Shown here: in pieces, positions 15,772 to 23,883 of the stretch
Layout: the number at the start of each line of letters is the position of its first letter
Position numbering within the stretch: the stretch's first letter is position 1
Source of the DNA: Candidatus Dojkabacteria bacterium
GTDB lineage: Bacteria; Patescibacteria; Dojkabacteria; SC72
Direction: 5' to 3'
DNA: 64,000 nucleotides
Assembly (NCBI GenBank): GCA_023229785.1
Contig: JALNYV010000005.1
Location: 14,175-78,174 of the forward strand
Program-made: the position numbers and the translations under genes
The notes under the pieces: generated by a model
The model's database searches: none
Told to the model about the DNA's origin: nothing
The model's input: only the letters and a program-made list of their open reading frames with translations

Positions 15772-16428
15772 ATGACACAAGAAGATTCCCTGCAAAATCT
15801 CAAGGAAGTGTGCTTGGCTAAAGAGCAGACTATATTTCAAGATAGTTTTTCAGAGCAAATCTGGGAAACAACATATAAAGATCATAAAGACAATACAATA
15901 GATGAAACAATGTTTAGAGTGGCTTCAGCAATTGCATCTGTTGAGACAACGCTAGAATTGCAATTGGAATGGACGGAAAAGTTTTACAACATGTTAACAA
16001 ACTTCAAGGTGGTAGCAGGAGGAAGGATACTATCCAATGCTGGCACAGAGTGGAATGGAACAACATTAGCCAATTGCTTCGTGTCTCCTAGAGGAACGTA
16101 TGATATCGATTCGCTAGTTGGTATATTAGATGATTTAGAAAAACAATCGATAACTTTAAAATCTGAAGGGGGGTGGGGAACAAATTTCTCATACATTCGC
16201 CCAAGGGGAGCATTTATAAACGGTATTGGTGTAGAGAGCCCAGGGTCTATAAAATATATGGAGTTGTTTGATAAATCTTCTGAAATTATAACATCAGGTT
16301 CTGGCAAAACGTCTACAAACAAGAAAGCAAAAGGAAAAATTCGCAAAGGAGCCATGATGGCTATACTGGATGTATCTCATCCAGATGTTGTAGAATTCAT
16401 TACAGCTAAAAACAACCAGGAAGGTTGA
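15772..16428 (+). CDS. nrdJ: Class II (B12-dependent) ribonucleotide reductase, N-terminal part
   Basis: First 218 residues of an adenosylcobalamin-dependent ribonucleotide reductase, which makes deoxyribonucleotides without oxygen or an NrdB subunit. Visible: VVAGGRILSNAG, TLANCFVSP (substrate-proximal redox Cys), LKSEGGWGTNFSYIRPRG (nucleotide-binding) and KGAMMAILDVSHPDVVEFITAKNNQEG. The frame then meets TGA, while the next 661 codons continue the same protein in the -1 frame. One extra T at GGTTGA would restore a continuous protein (EGLTKFNMSV). ATG 15772 has AAGGA upstream. Either a frameshift, a split gene with reinitiation, or a sequence error. Confidence 0.9.
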   Translation: MTQEDSLQNLKEVCLAKEQTIFQDSFSEQIWETTYKDHKDNTIDETMFRVASAIASVETTLELQLEWTEKFYNMLTNFKVVAGGRILSNAGTEWNGTTLANCFVSPRGTYDIDSLVGILDDLEKQSITLKSEGGWGTNFSYIRPRGAFINGIGVESPGSIKYMELFDKSSEIITSGSGKTSTNKKAKGKIRKGAMMAILDVSHPDVVEFITAKNNQEG

Positions 16429-18410
16429 CAAAATTTAATATGTCTGTCAATTGCACTGATGATTTTATGAAGAGGATTATCCGCATTCAGGAGATTGATA
16501 ACACTTTGGTGAACACCCCAACAACACACCAAACATACACAGAGCTTCAAAATGAGCGGGACGCATTGGATGTCTGGAATTTAATATTTCCAGACACCAC
16601 ACACCCTGATTATAAGAGTGATTGGACCGGCGACATTAATTTGTGGCAGGCCAAAGGATTCCCAATCGTTGTATACCACACTATGTCCACCACCAAGTTG
16701 TGGAATCTTATAATGGAAAGCACTTTCACAAAAGCAGAACCAGGTATAATATTCCTTGATAGGGCAAACTATTACAATCCTCTAAATTATGCGGAGACCA
16801 TTATAGCGTGTAACCCATGTGGAGAGCAAATGCTAGCTCCAGCTGGAATTTGTTGTTTGGGTTCATTAAACTTAACACAATTTGTTAACGATAATAGGGA
16901 TGGTTTTGATTTAGATAGAGTGGCAGCGTTCGTAAAAATTTTAGTAAGATTTTTAGATAACGTCAACACATATTCATCAGTCCCTCTTCCGGAATATAAA
17001 GAATCTATGACCAAAAAGCGTAGAATTGGGTGTGGAGTTATGGGGTGGGGTAGTTCATTATTCATGATGAAGACACCTTTTGGATCTGAACAAGCTGCAA
17101 ACATTCGTGAAGAATTAATGTTGTGTTATGCAAGAGCAGCGTATGAAGCTTCTATAGATCTTGCTGTGGAGCGGGGGATGTTTGAGAAATGTGATCCACA
17201 ACAACACGCTGCTGGTGTTTTTGTTCAATCGTTAGGATTATCAGCTGATTATATGAGAACACTAAGTACAGTTGGTATACGAAATTCAAGTTTATTAAGT
17301 CAACAACCCAATGGAAATTCTAGCATTCTTGCTAATATAGTATCAGGCGGAATCGAACCAATTTTTATGCCAGAGTACATACGTACTGTAATAATTAGTG
17401 CGACACCTGAACATCTCGCTAATGTTACACCAAATTGGAGTGAGGGTGCATGGCATGAAACAGATGTATTTAAATTTGTGTTAGAGGGAGATGATCAACT
17501 ACTCAAAGGGGTTGATCAATATGGAGTTACTTATAAGATTGATAAAAATAGAGGACTTACAAAAGAGGTGCTTTGTGAGGATTATGGTGTAAGATTTCTA
17601 AAACAACTGGGAGAGTGGGATCCAACCGCCAATTGGGCCAAGACAACAACAGAATTGACTGTAGCTCATCACGTTAGTGATTTAAGGGGATTTGCTCGAT
17701 ATACAGATTCAGCATGCTCCAAAACAGTCAATCTGCCATTTGATTATCCGTACGAAGACTTCAAAAATCTATATTTAGATGTTTATAAAACAGGATATAT
17801 TAAGGGATTCACTACATACAGGAGTGGCACTCTAATGACAGTTTTATCCGCCAAGGAAGAAAAGCTTGCTGATAAATCAGATGAGGAAATAATTTTACTA
17901 GATGTAAAATTACCTGATAGTTCCCCAGCCACTGTAAAAACACTTAATTCTGAAGGAAGAAAATGGTATGTGACTTGTGTTTGGAGTGATGATATGACAA
18001 GACCACTGGCACTATTTGTCCATACCAATAGTTCTGAAAAGAACGTCACAACGTTGGGAGCAGTTGATCAATTATTAGCTTTGGCTAAGAGAAAAGGAAT
18101 CCCTGATAAACACATCGATGAAACTTTGTGTAAAATATCAGGAGACAACAACACTACTAAGATTGCCCGCATGATTAGTCTCAATTTAAGACACGGGGTA
18201 CTTCTAAAAAATATTGTTGCAGCTTTAGATTGTGTTGATGGTGTTACTGTGGTATCTTTCTTATTTCAAATAAAGAAGTTTTTAAGTTCTTTCATCAAAG
18301 ATGGTGAAGCGGCAGTGGGGGAAGTGTGTCCAGAGTGTGGCGGTACCAATGTGGTATATGAATCAGGATGCAAAATTTGCCGCAACTGTGGTGTCTCCAA
18401 ATGCTCATAA
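16425..18410 (+). CDS. nrdJ: Class II ribonucleotide reductase, C-terminal part
   Basis: Remaining 661 residues, opening at TTG 16425 (LTKFNMSVNCTDDF) and overlapping the first part by 4 nt. Holds the radical-site signature ACNPCGEQMLAPAGICCLGSLN (NPCGE), then GCGVMGWGSSLF, the phosphate-binding SQQPNGNSSILANIVSGGIEPIF and YTDSACSKTVNLP. The C-terminal zinc ribbon (CPECGGTNVVYESG then CKICRNCGVSKC) is typical of NrdJ. The last Cys residues probably relay electrons to the active site. AGGAAGG immediately before the TTG is too close for an ordinary ribosome-binding site but could stimulate a -1 shift. Followed by a small Cys-rich gene. Confidence 0.92.
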   Translation: MTKFNMSVNCTDDFMKRIIRIQEIDNTLVNTPTTHQTYTELQNERDALDVWNLIFPDTTHPDYKSDWTGDINLWQAKGFPIVVYHTMSTTKLWNLIMESTFTKAEPGIIFLDRANYYNPLNYAETIIACNPCGEQMLAPAGICCLGSLNLTQFVNDNRDGFDLDRVAAFVKILVRFLDNVNTYSSVPLPEYKESMTKKRRIGCGVMGWGSSLFMMKTPFGSEQAANIREELMLCYARAAYEASIDLAVERGMFEKCDPQQHAAGVFVQSLGLSADYMRTLSTVGIRNSSLLSQQPNGNSSILANIVSGGIEPIFMPEYIRTVIISATPEHLANVTPNWSEGAWHETDVFKFVLEGDDQLLKGVDQYGVTYKIDKNRGLTKEVLCEDYGVRFLKQLGEWDPTANWAKTTTELTVAHHVSDLRGFARYTDSACSKTVNLPFDYPYEDFKNLYLDVYKTGYIKGFTTYRSGTLMTVLSAKEEKLADKSDEEIILLDVKLPDSSPATVKTLNSEGRKWYVTCVWSDDMTRPLALFVHTNSSEKNVTTLGAVDQLLALAKRKGIPDKHIDETLCKISGDNNTTKIARMISLNLRHGVLLKNIVAALDCVDGVTVVSFLFQIKKFLSSFIKDGEAAVGEVCPECGGTNVVYESGCKICRNCGVSKCS

Positions 18411-18428
18411 ATATCAAGGAGTTAATAT

Positions 18429-18674
18429 ATGTGTAACGATAAATTACTGGAAGAATTAAAACATCTTCAAGTTAAACCAAAAAAATTATGTTGCACAGCA
18501 AGCTCAACTTGTTGGTGTGGCCAGGTATCTTATAAATTTGGACACAGTGTAGTTTTTGAAGGTTGTATGTCTCCTGCTGAAATGTTAGAGGTAGCTGGAA
18601 GTGATATGAATGCTCAGGATATCCAATATCTGAAAAAGTTATCCACTTATGATTTTGATCATACTGAACCATAA
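18429..18674 (+). CDS. Small Cys-rich protein in the nrdJ operon
   Basis: 81 aa with a cysteine cluster KLCCTASSTCWCGQVSYKFG and a further Cys (FEGCMSPAEML), followed by a helical tail. A very good ribosome-binding site (AAGGAG, 7 nt) follows the nrdJ stop by only 18 nt, so both are on one message. A metal-binding or redox partner of the reductase is an attractive guess because of the CWC cluster and location; the family is not recognised. Ends before a strong palindrome. Confidence 0.6.
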   Translation: MCNDKLLEELKHLQVKPKKLCCTASSTCWCGQVSYKFGHSVVFEGCMSPAEMLEVAGSDMNAQDIQYLKKLSTYDFDHTEP

Positions 18675-18706
18675 AATAATCCTTGACTTTTAATATAGTA
18701 TAATAG

Positions 18707-18740
18707 AAAATCCCTTAAATATTAATATTTAAGGGATTTT
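18707..18740. terminator. 34-bp perfect palindrome, bidirectional terminator candidate
   Basis: AAAATCCCTTAAATATT joined to its reverse complement, just after the nrdJ operon and 28 nt before the HAD gene. AT-rich ends suit an intrinsic terminator, though no long T tract follows. Confidence 0.6.
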
Positions 18741-18767
18741 CAATATCCCACTGTATAGGAATAAATT

Positions 18768-19301
18768 ATGAAATTAAATGAAATCAAGGACACTAACTCT
18801 TTGAAAAATATAAAGATTTTCTGTGACTTAGATGGTTGTTTAACAGATTTTCCAAAATTTTGCAAGGAACACATTGGGATCATGCCTAGAGATATTGATA
18901 CAGACAAAGCTCTTAAGAGGGATTTCTGGAAGAGAGTTAGGCGATGGATAGAGAATGGAAATAAGTTTTTTGAAGATATGGACCCTATGCCCGATGCACA
19001 TATCCTTTGGGATTATATTAAAAAGTATGATCCTACTGTATTAACAGCTATTGGATCAGCTTGTAAGGGAGCCTCTGGAGAAAAGTTGAGCTGGGTTAGG
19101 AAACATCTTGGAAGTAGAGCAGCATCAACAGCTATAATGGTTCAAACTTCAGCTGATAAAGCTCAATACGCAAAGCCTTATTGTGTTCTGATAGATGATA
19201 GGGAAAAATCTATTGATCCTTGGAGAGCTGCTGGTGGTATTGGTATTTTACATGTTAGTGCATTGGATACTGTTGCTCAATTGAAAAAATTAGGATTATG
19301 A
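18768..19301 (+). CDS. HAD-superfamily hydrolase (5'-nucleotidase-like)
   Basis: 177-aa haloacid-dehalogenase-fold phosphatase. Motif I is FCDLDGCLTDF (nucleophile and acid Asp), motif II is VLTAIGSACKG, a Lys follows (ADKAQYAKPY), and motif IV is CVLIDDREKSIDPW. The size and cap region fit phage deoxyribonucleotidase-like HADs, so nucleotide dephosphorylation near the reductase genes is plausible. The first residues, MKLNEIKDTNSLKNI, copy the leader of the NP-repeat family (MKLNEIAKQ in the neighbour at 19296), so the enzyme may also be packaged in the head. It converges with that neighbour and their 3' ends overlap by 6 nt. Confidence 0.82.
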   Translation: MKLNEIKDTNSLKNIKIFCDLDGCLTDFPKFCKEHIGIMPRDIDTDKALKRDFWKRVRRWIENGNKFFEDMDPMPDAHILWDYIKKYDPTVLTAIGSACKGASGEKLSWVRKHLGSRAASTAIMVQTSADKAQYAKPYCVLIDDREKSIDPWRAAGGIGILHVSALDTVAQLKKLGL

Positions 19302-19691
19302 TTCTCTCATTGCTTCGCCATATCTAAGCCATTTTTTCATTAATATTGTGTTATTAGCAAACTGCTTTTTTACAAAATTATCATATATTGTTTGACTCTC
19401 AATGAATTCCTGGTTTTTAAGAGCTACTAGCAATACTTTCTGGGTTGGATTTTTGATACAAACAATATTATGAACACGGAGGTTTACAACTTTTAATTGA
19501 ACTGATTCGAGTGGATTTTTGATATATTTAATTACATACCCACGATCAATAACAGCTGCTAGTTGAACAGCTTCTGATGGATTATCAATTTTCTCTATGT
19601 TAACACCATTTCTTCTAACCATAGCAATCTGTTCTTTTTCAGATTTTAGATTCCAATCAACTGGTTGTTTGGCTATTTCATTTAATTTCAT
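19296..19691 (-). CDS. NP-repeat protein, putative capsid-targeted internal protein
   Basis: 131-aa family member: leader MKLNEIAKQPVDWNLKSEKEQIAMV, three repeats (NPSEAVQLAAV, NPLESVQLKVV, NPTQKVLLVAL) and the terminal block FANNTILMKKWLRYGEAMR. Excellent ribosome-binding site (AAGGAG) 10 nt before the ATG and a late-like GATAAATA about 30 nt upstream, beside a 40-nt hairpin. An isolated copy, not in a tandem array. Confidence 0.75.
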   Translation of the reverse strand: MKLNEIAKQPVDWNLKSEKEQIAMVRRNGVNIEKIDNPSEAVQLAAVIDRGYVIKYIKNPLESVQLKVVNLRVHNIVCIKNPTQKVLLVALKNQEFIESQTIYDNFVKKQFANNTILMKKWLRYGEAMRES

Positions 19692-19715
19692 ATTATAATC
19701 TCCTTTGTATTAAGG

Positions 19716-19771
19716 TATTTATCTAAATCAACCAAGGAACACCCCCAGTTTCAGCTGGGGGTGTTCCTTGG
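19716..19771. repeat. Hairpin element resembling the end next to TnpB
   Basis: TATTTATCTAAATCAACCAA followed by a perfect 17-bp stem (19732-19748 with 19755-19771) and a 6-nt loop. The same layout occurs at 62957-62997: 18 of the 20 leading bases plus a related C-rich/G-rich hairpin bounded by CCAA and TTGG. Candidate palindromic end of an IS200/IS605-type element or its small derivative. Confidence 0.5.
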
Positions 19772-19897
19772 TAATATTTGCCCCCTCAATATTAATCATA
19801 AATAATAACATACCCTGGGAACTAGGGAAATTAACGGATATAGAGATAATGTGAGTCCTGTCAGGTTTTAGTGGTTGTGTTATATCAAAACACATAA

Positions 19898-19919
19898 AAG
19901 CCTGAGTTAACTCAGGCTT
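19898..19919 (-). terminator. Terminator overlapping the endonuclease 3' end
   Basis: Perfect palindrome AAGCCTGAGTT/AACTCAGGCTT, followed on the minus strand by TTTATGTGTTTTG. The stop codon of the endonuclease gene 19912-21291 lies inside the hairpin. Confidence 0.65.
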
Positions 19920-21291
19920 TGTGATAACCAAACATATACCTGATGGGCAGTATCGTTGAAATATCAAAATTCCGGTCGTTGGACCGGAAACCCCTTGCTT
20001 TAGCTGGGGGGTTGTTCATATTATTGAAGTCAGACTCCCACACAGTGATAAGATTATATCCTAACTCTTTAATCTTATTTTCTCTGATTATAGTAGCTGT
20101 GTATAATTCACCCATAGTTTTACTATTGATTTGGTTTATAAATTCAGGTTCATACACTTTAGGATTCCCATGCCAATAATCACCATAAAATTCATATATT
20201 GTGTTTGTTTCCCTACAGAAGCCATCTGCATGACAGGGTGTCCTTGGAATGCTATATTCCCCACCATTAAGAGCGTGTTGGATGTGGAGGTTTTCTTTTT
20301 CTATTATTGATTCTAACCAGCCTATACAAGCATAAGAGTATGAATAATTATATTTAATTGTAATTTCATGCTTGTGTAGATAATTTAGCACAGTGGTAGT
20401 ACCTAGCCCCAACTCAACAGCAAGCCCCTCTGCTGTTTTACCTTGATTTATATATTGATCAAATAACCAATGGTAATCTGTTAACTGTGGGAGAAGGTTG
20501 ATTATATGGGAGTTCTTAATATAATTTGGATTATCAACTCCAAAATTTTCTAAACAAGTTTTTTTGATTTTTTCTTTTATTAATGCAGATTTTCTTGGAT
20601 TATCAACACCATATTTCCACAAACATGTTAGCATTGTACTGTCTCTTACTTGTTTGTTTTGTTGAGGATGTCCACCAAATCTTTTTAAATTTGTTTGCTT
20701 GGTTTTTTCCTGTATATGTTCAGATTGCATAGCAAAATCAACACCATATCTTTCATTCATGGTTTGTTTGATTTTAATCCTCAATGTGTCCGCCTTCCAC
20801 GGGTGACTGACTCCATATTTAGTATACCAAGTGTTGTTTTTCTTTTCAATTACTTTAGGAACTAAAGTAGTAAATTCATATCCATACCTATTTAGGTTGG
20901 TTTGCTTTTGTTTTTCTTGGAATTCTTTAACTTGAAACGAATTCTCCACCCCATATCTTTCTAAATTTGTTTGGATTCTTCTTTCCTTTTGTTTCTCATA
21001 ATTAGAGTGTTGTTTCTTTTTTAAATTAACAATATGATCCATTCCTGGACATTTTCTATTTCCACAATATATTTTATATTGTTTGTGTGCTTGATCCCAA
21101 GACACAGGGGATTGGCAGATTTTACAAAGTGGCATTTGTTGGGTGTCATTGATGACATGCCACAATCTTTGTGATAATACAGCAGATTGTGGTAGGAATT
21201 GAGTTTGAACTTTTAGTTCTGCAATCTTATCTTTATGGCTAGAAAGTTTCCTAGCATCTATAAGCCAAGTTAAAGCATCTTCTATTGTCAT
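19912..21291 (-). CDS. Homing endonuclease, TNLxRYG-repeat type
   Basis: 459 aa. Parts in order: an N-terminal helical region; a zinc knuckle (CKICQSPVSW then YCGNRKC, about residues 57-82); six or so 'TNLxRYGVENxxQxxxxxEK' repeats of about 35 residues (95-260), probably minor-groove DNA-binding modules of NUMOD-like kind; a helix-turn-helix (GKTAEGLAVELGLGTTTVLNYL); and the shared nuclease module (CHADGFC, NTIYEFYGDYWHGNP, ELGYNLITVWESDF). Paralogues end within about ten residues of WESDF, but this copy carries about 35 extra residues encoded by the hairpin element at 19912-20014. Inserted between gp19 and the leftward genes. Its ribosome-binding site lies in a hairpin (21296-21323). Confidence 0.85.
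   Translation of the reverse strand: MTIEDALTWLIDARKLSSHKDKIAELKVQTQFLPQSAVLSQRLWHVINDTQQMPLCKICQSPVSWDQAHKQYKIYCGNRKCPGMDHIVNLKKKQHSNYEKQKERRIQTNLERYGVENSFQVKEFQEKQKQTNLNRYGYEFTTLVPKVIEKKNNTWYTKYGVSHPWKADTLRIKIKQTMNERYGVDFAMQSEHIQEKTKQTNLKRFGGHPQQNKQVRDSTMLTCLWKYGVDNPRKSALIKEKIKKTCLENFGVDNPNYIKNSHIINLLPQLTDYHWLFDQYINQGKTAEGLAVELGLGTTTVLNYLHKHEITIKYNYSYSYACIGWLESIIEKENLHIQHALNGGEYSIPRTPCHADGFCRETNTIYEFYGDYWHGNPKVYEPEFINQINSKTMGELYTATIIRENKIKELGYNLITVWESDFNNMNNPPAKARGFRSNDRNFDISTILPIRYMFGYHKA
19970..20014. repeat. Twin hairpins, IS200/IS605-like end
   Basis: First hairpin TTCCGGTC-GTTG-GACCGGAA (19970-19989). Directly after comes AACCCC...GGGGTT with the inner sequence TTGCTTTAGCT, close to the hairpin beside TnpB (TTGCTTCAACT at 62979). 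Together with the repeat at 19716 this may bound a roughly 300-bp mini-element. It is translated as the unusual tail of the endonuclease gene. Confidence 0.45.
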
Positions 21292-21295
21292 ATAA

Positions 21296-21323
21296 AAATA
21301 TCTCCTTTAAAAAGGAGATATTT
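21296..21323 (-). promoter_or_regulatory. Hairpin hiding the endonuclease ribosome-binding site; also terminator-like
   Basis: Perfect 13-bp stem AAATATCTCCTTT / AAAGGAGATATTT with a 2-nt loop. Its right arm (minus strand) contains AAAGGAG, the only Shine-Dalgarno of the endonuclease at 21291, and is followed by T-rich sequence. In messages reading through from gp19 the site should be paired. Confidence 0.65.
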
Positions 21324-21351
21324 TATATTAATTATAACACACAGTCAACAA

Positions 21352-21939
21352 TTATATTTTACCTGCACCGCCAGTAGCAATTCCAGGACCTTGTTGATAG
21401 CCCCCGATGAATTGGCGGGCATGATCGAAGCTGATGGTAAGAGAAATTTCAACAGGATCACCTGTTTCATATGCTAACTCACCCCAATCTACATCTTCCA
21501 ACCAACATCCTTCCACCGTCCATTTCTCAATAACAGTATCATTTCCATCTAATTGGTCTAAATAAACAACAAACTTATATAATGATCCTTCACCAGCTGC
21601 TGCCAACCATTGGCCCTCAGCCCCAACCAACCACTGTTGTTTCTGTAGTTGAGCTTGAATAACTTTAGCAGCTGTGCCAGATACATCAGCTTGCACAGTC
21701 AAATTCATTGTTTCCCAGGAGTGTTTCGCTGCAATATATGCTACTGAGTTATATCTGTGCAGTGATACTTTTTCAAATTTTAAATGTGGTCTATTAACTT
21801 TGATAGCTTGCATCGATACTGGTTGACTATCCACACCACCACCCATGTTCGCCATGGTAATTCTCCACCTATTTTTTTGCATGGGATGCAATATACCTGA
21901 ACCTACACCTGGTATCCCAATATCGTTAATAGTACTCAT
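21352..21939 (-). CDS. 19: Tail tube protein, gp19-like
   Basis: 195-aa tail tube subunit; rings of it form the inner tube inside the sheath. Signs: NRWRITMANMGG near the N-terminus, KHSWETMNLTVQADVSG, and the C-terminal WTVEGCWLEDVDWGELAYETGDPVEISLTISFDHA, which is characteristic of T4-like tube proteins (T4 gp19 163 aa). AAGGAG-type ribosome-binding site before ATG 21939. It follows the sheath gene gp18 in the leftward direction, as in other T4-like phages, but endonuclease genes separate the two. Confidence 0.85.
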   Translation of the reverse strand: MSTINDIGIPGVGSGILHPMQKNRWRITMANMGGGVDSQPVSMQAIKVNRPHLKFEKVSLHRYNSVAYIAAKHSWETMNLTVQADVSGTAAKVIQAQLQKQQWLVGAEGQWLAAAGEGSLYKFVVYLDQLDGNDTVIEKWTVEGCWLEDVDWGELAYETGDPVEISLTISFDHARQFIGGYQQGPGIATGGAGKI

Positions 21940-22014
21940 TCGTATTCTCCTTAAATTTGTTGATTTAACAGTTGTTTTGTTGTATGATACTATTTATTTA
22001 AAGTGGAATGAATT

Positions 22015-23490
22015 ATGAGTTTTTTCGAAATTATAGACGCTGAACTACTAGATAGGATGAGATGTTTGGATATTTTATCCCAAGAAAATAAGTTATCAAA
22101 AAAATCATATTACATTCTAGTAAAATATCCAGACTTATTGGCTGATATTCAAAACCGTACTGATTTTATATTGGGAGATATGAAACAAACCATAAGAGAG
22201 CGATTATATTGTATCAAGACCCATACAACTGCACCAAAAAATTGTATAGTGTGTGGCAAGAAAGTTGAGTTTCGTGGAAATGGTACTCAAGTAGGATATC
22301 CTGACTCATGCTCTCAACAATGTGGTCATATTAGTCCAAAGAAAACAGAACGTAGAATTGAAACATCTCTTTTGTCATATGGAACAAAATTCCCACAACA
22401 ACACGATAGTGTAAAAATAAAAACTAGTCTAACTAACATGACCAGATACAACAGAACACACAAAAACCAAAACCACATAGATGACAATACCTACTCTCTT
22501 TTATTATCAAAAGACTGGTTAGAGGATCAACACCACACTCAACACAAAACCTTAAGCACTATAGCTAATGAATTAAGTGTAGATATTACCACCATTCAAA
22601 GACACCTCACCAAACATAATTTGTGCGTCAAACATTTCTATAAATCTACCCAAGAGATAGAGCTACTACAGGTTTTTGATAATCTAAAAATTTACACAGA
22701 ATGTAACACCAGAACCATAATACCACCATTTGAATTGGATATTTATGTTCCAGAACATAAATTAGCTGTTGAATATTGTGGTTTGTATTGGCATAGCGAG
22801 CAACAAGGTAAAGGTAGACACTATCATTCTTTAAAATACAACAGATGCAAGGATATAGGAATAAGGTTAATCACCATATTTAGTGATGAGTGGGAACAAC
22901 AACCAGATTTAGTTACACAGAAGATTCAGTCTATAGTGGGGCAAGATCAAAGAGACAGGATATTTGCCAGAAAATGTACAGTGTTAGGAAATGTAATTGC
23001 CAAATCGCAATTTTTTAACAATCATCACATACAAGGTGATGGCCCTGGTTCTATAAATATCGGACTAAATTATAATAACACACTAGTTGCTTGTATGTCA
23101 TTCATTAAACAAAAAAATGATGTTTTTGTTTTGAATAGATACGCTACAAGTAGCCACACAATTGGTGGCTTTAGTAAACTACTAAATTATTTTAAGAAAA
23201 ATTACAAATGGAATCAGATCGTGAGCTTTGCTGACTTGCGGTGGAGTGATGGTGATTTATATGAAAAGAATGGTTTTTGTTTGGATAAGATATTACCACC
23301 CGATTATTGTTATAGTCCATCAGGTCACAATAGAGTTCATAAATTTAATTATCGTAGACAATTTTTACCCAAATTATTAAAAAAGTTTGATCCACTATTA
23401 AGTGAAACTCAAAATTGTGATGTTAATAACATCTTACGCATATGGGATTGTGGTAAGTTGCGTTATGTGTTGAATAATATAAATATATAA
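22015..23490 (+). CDS. Homing endonuclease with Hef-like C-terminal domain
   Basis: 491 aa. N-terminal helical region and zinc knuckle (CIVCGKKVEF then CSQQCG, residues 78-105), one TNL-type repeat region, a helix-turn-helix (LSTIANELSVDITTIQRHL) and a nuclease-like segment ELDIYVPEHKLAVEYCGLYWHSEQ...RLITIFSDEW (Vsr or PD-(D/E)XK-like: D, E, and His). The C-terminal 180 residues form a second domain beginning FARKCTVLG and containing HIQGDGPGSINIGL, FADLRWSDGDLYEKNGF and LRIWDCGK. This domain recurs at 39260-40213 and 49039-50682 and is found in phage endonucleases such as Hef; its fold is perhaps GNAT-like. Divergent from the gp19 gene. Confidence 0.82.
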   Translation: MSFFEIIDAELLDRMRCLDILSQENKLSKKSYYILVKYPDLLADIQNRTDFILGDMKQTIRERLYCIKTHTTAPKNCIVCGKKVEFRGNGTQVGYPDSCSQQCGHISPKKTERRIETSLLSYGTKFPQQHDSVKIKTSLTNMTRYNRTHKNQNHIDDNTYSLLLSKDWLEDQHHTQHKTLSTIANELSVDITTIQRHLTKHNLCVKHFYKSTQEIELLQVFDNLKIYTECNTRTIIPPFELDIYVPEHKLAVEYCGLYWHSEQQGKGRHYHSLKYNRCKDIGIRLITIFSDEWEQQPDLVTQKIQSIVGQDQRDRIFARKCTVLGNVIAKSQFFNNHHIQGDGPGSINIGLNYNNTLVACMSFIKQKNDVFVLNRYATSSHTIGGFSKLLNYFKKNYKWNQIVSFADLRWSDGDLYEKNGFCLDKILPPDYCYSPSGHNRVHKFNYRRQFLPKLLKKFDPLLSETQNCDVNNILRIWDCGKLRYVLNNINI

Positions 23491-23507
23491 TACACTGGAA
23501 TTATTAT

Positions 23508-23840
23508 ATGAAATTAAAAGAATTATTAGAAAGCTCTACAAACAATAAAACCATACGTAAAGAGAAAGAAGCTCTAGCAGATGTTAATAAATGGGGGCCA
23601 GCCATTCAATTTATTGATAATCCATCAGAAGCTGTTAAATTAGCAGCGGTTACACAAAGGGGCTTTGCTGTGGTATTTATTAAAAATCCAACACAATTAG
23701 TTATATCAACAGCTCTAAAAGAGCCAGTATTTATTGGAATGCAACATAGGTATGAACGATTTATTAAAGAATATTTTGCTGATAATACACTATTAATGAA
23801 AAAGTGGCTTAGATATGGTGAAGCAATGAGGAACTCATAA
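23508..23840 (+). CDS. NP-repeat protein (plus-strand copy)
   Basis: 110-aa family member: leader MKLKELLESSTNNKTIRKEKEALA, two repeats (NPSEAVKLAAV, NPTQLVISTAL) and terminal block FADNTLLMKKWLRYGEAMR. The leader has L-L-E at residues 6-8, matching the (L/I)xE cleavage pattern of gp21 proteases. It is the only family member on the plus strand and follows an endonuclease gene by 17 nt, so it may have been moved together with it. Confidence 0.72.
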   Translation: MKLKELLESSTNNKTIRKEKEALADVNKWGPAIQFIDNPSEAVKLAAVTQRGFAVVFIKNPTQLVISTALKEPVFIGMQHRYERFIKEYFADNTLLMKKWLRYGEAMRNS

Positions 23841-23883
23841 TTTATTACACAGAGCTTTTTAATTTGATTGCAACAGATATTTA

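Noticed and set aside
18683..18706. Sigma-70 promoter TTGACT ... TATAAT before the HAD gene
   Set aside because: The two boxes are only about 10 nt apart, too close for a standard sigma-70 promoter.
19728..19967. 79-codon minus frame in the gap beside the hairpin element
   Set aside because: It runs through two hairpins and a terminator and has no ribosome-binding site. It is non-coding sequence open by chance.
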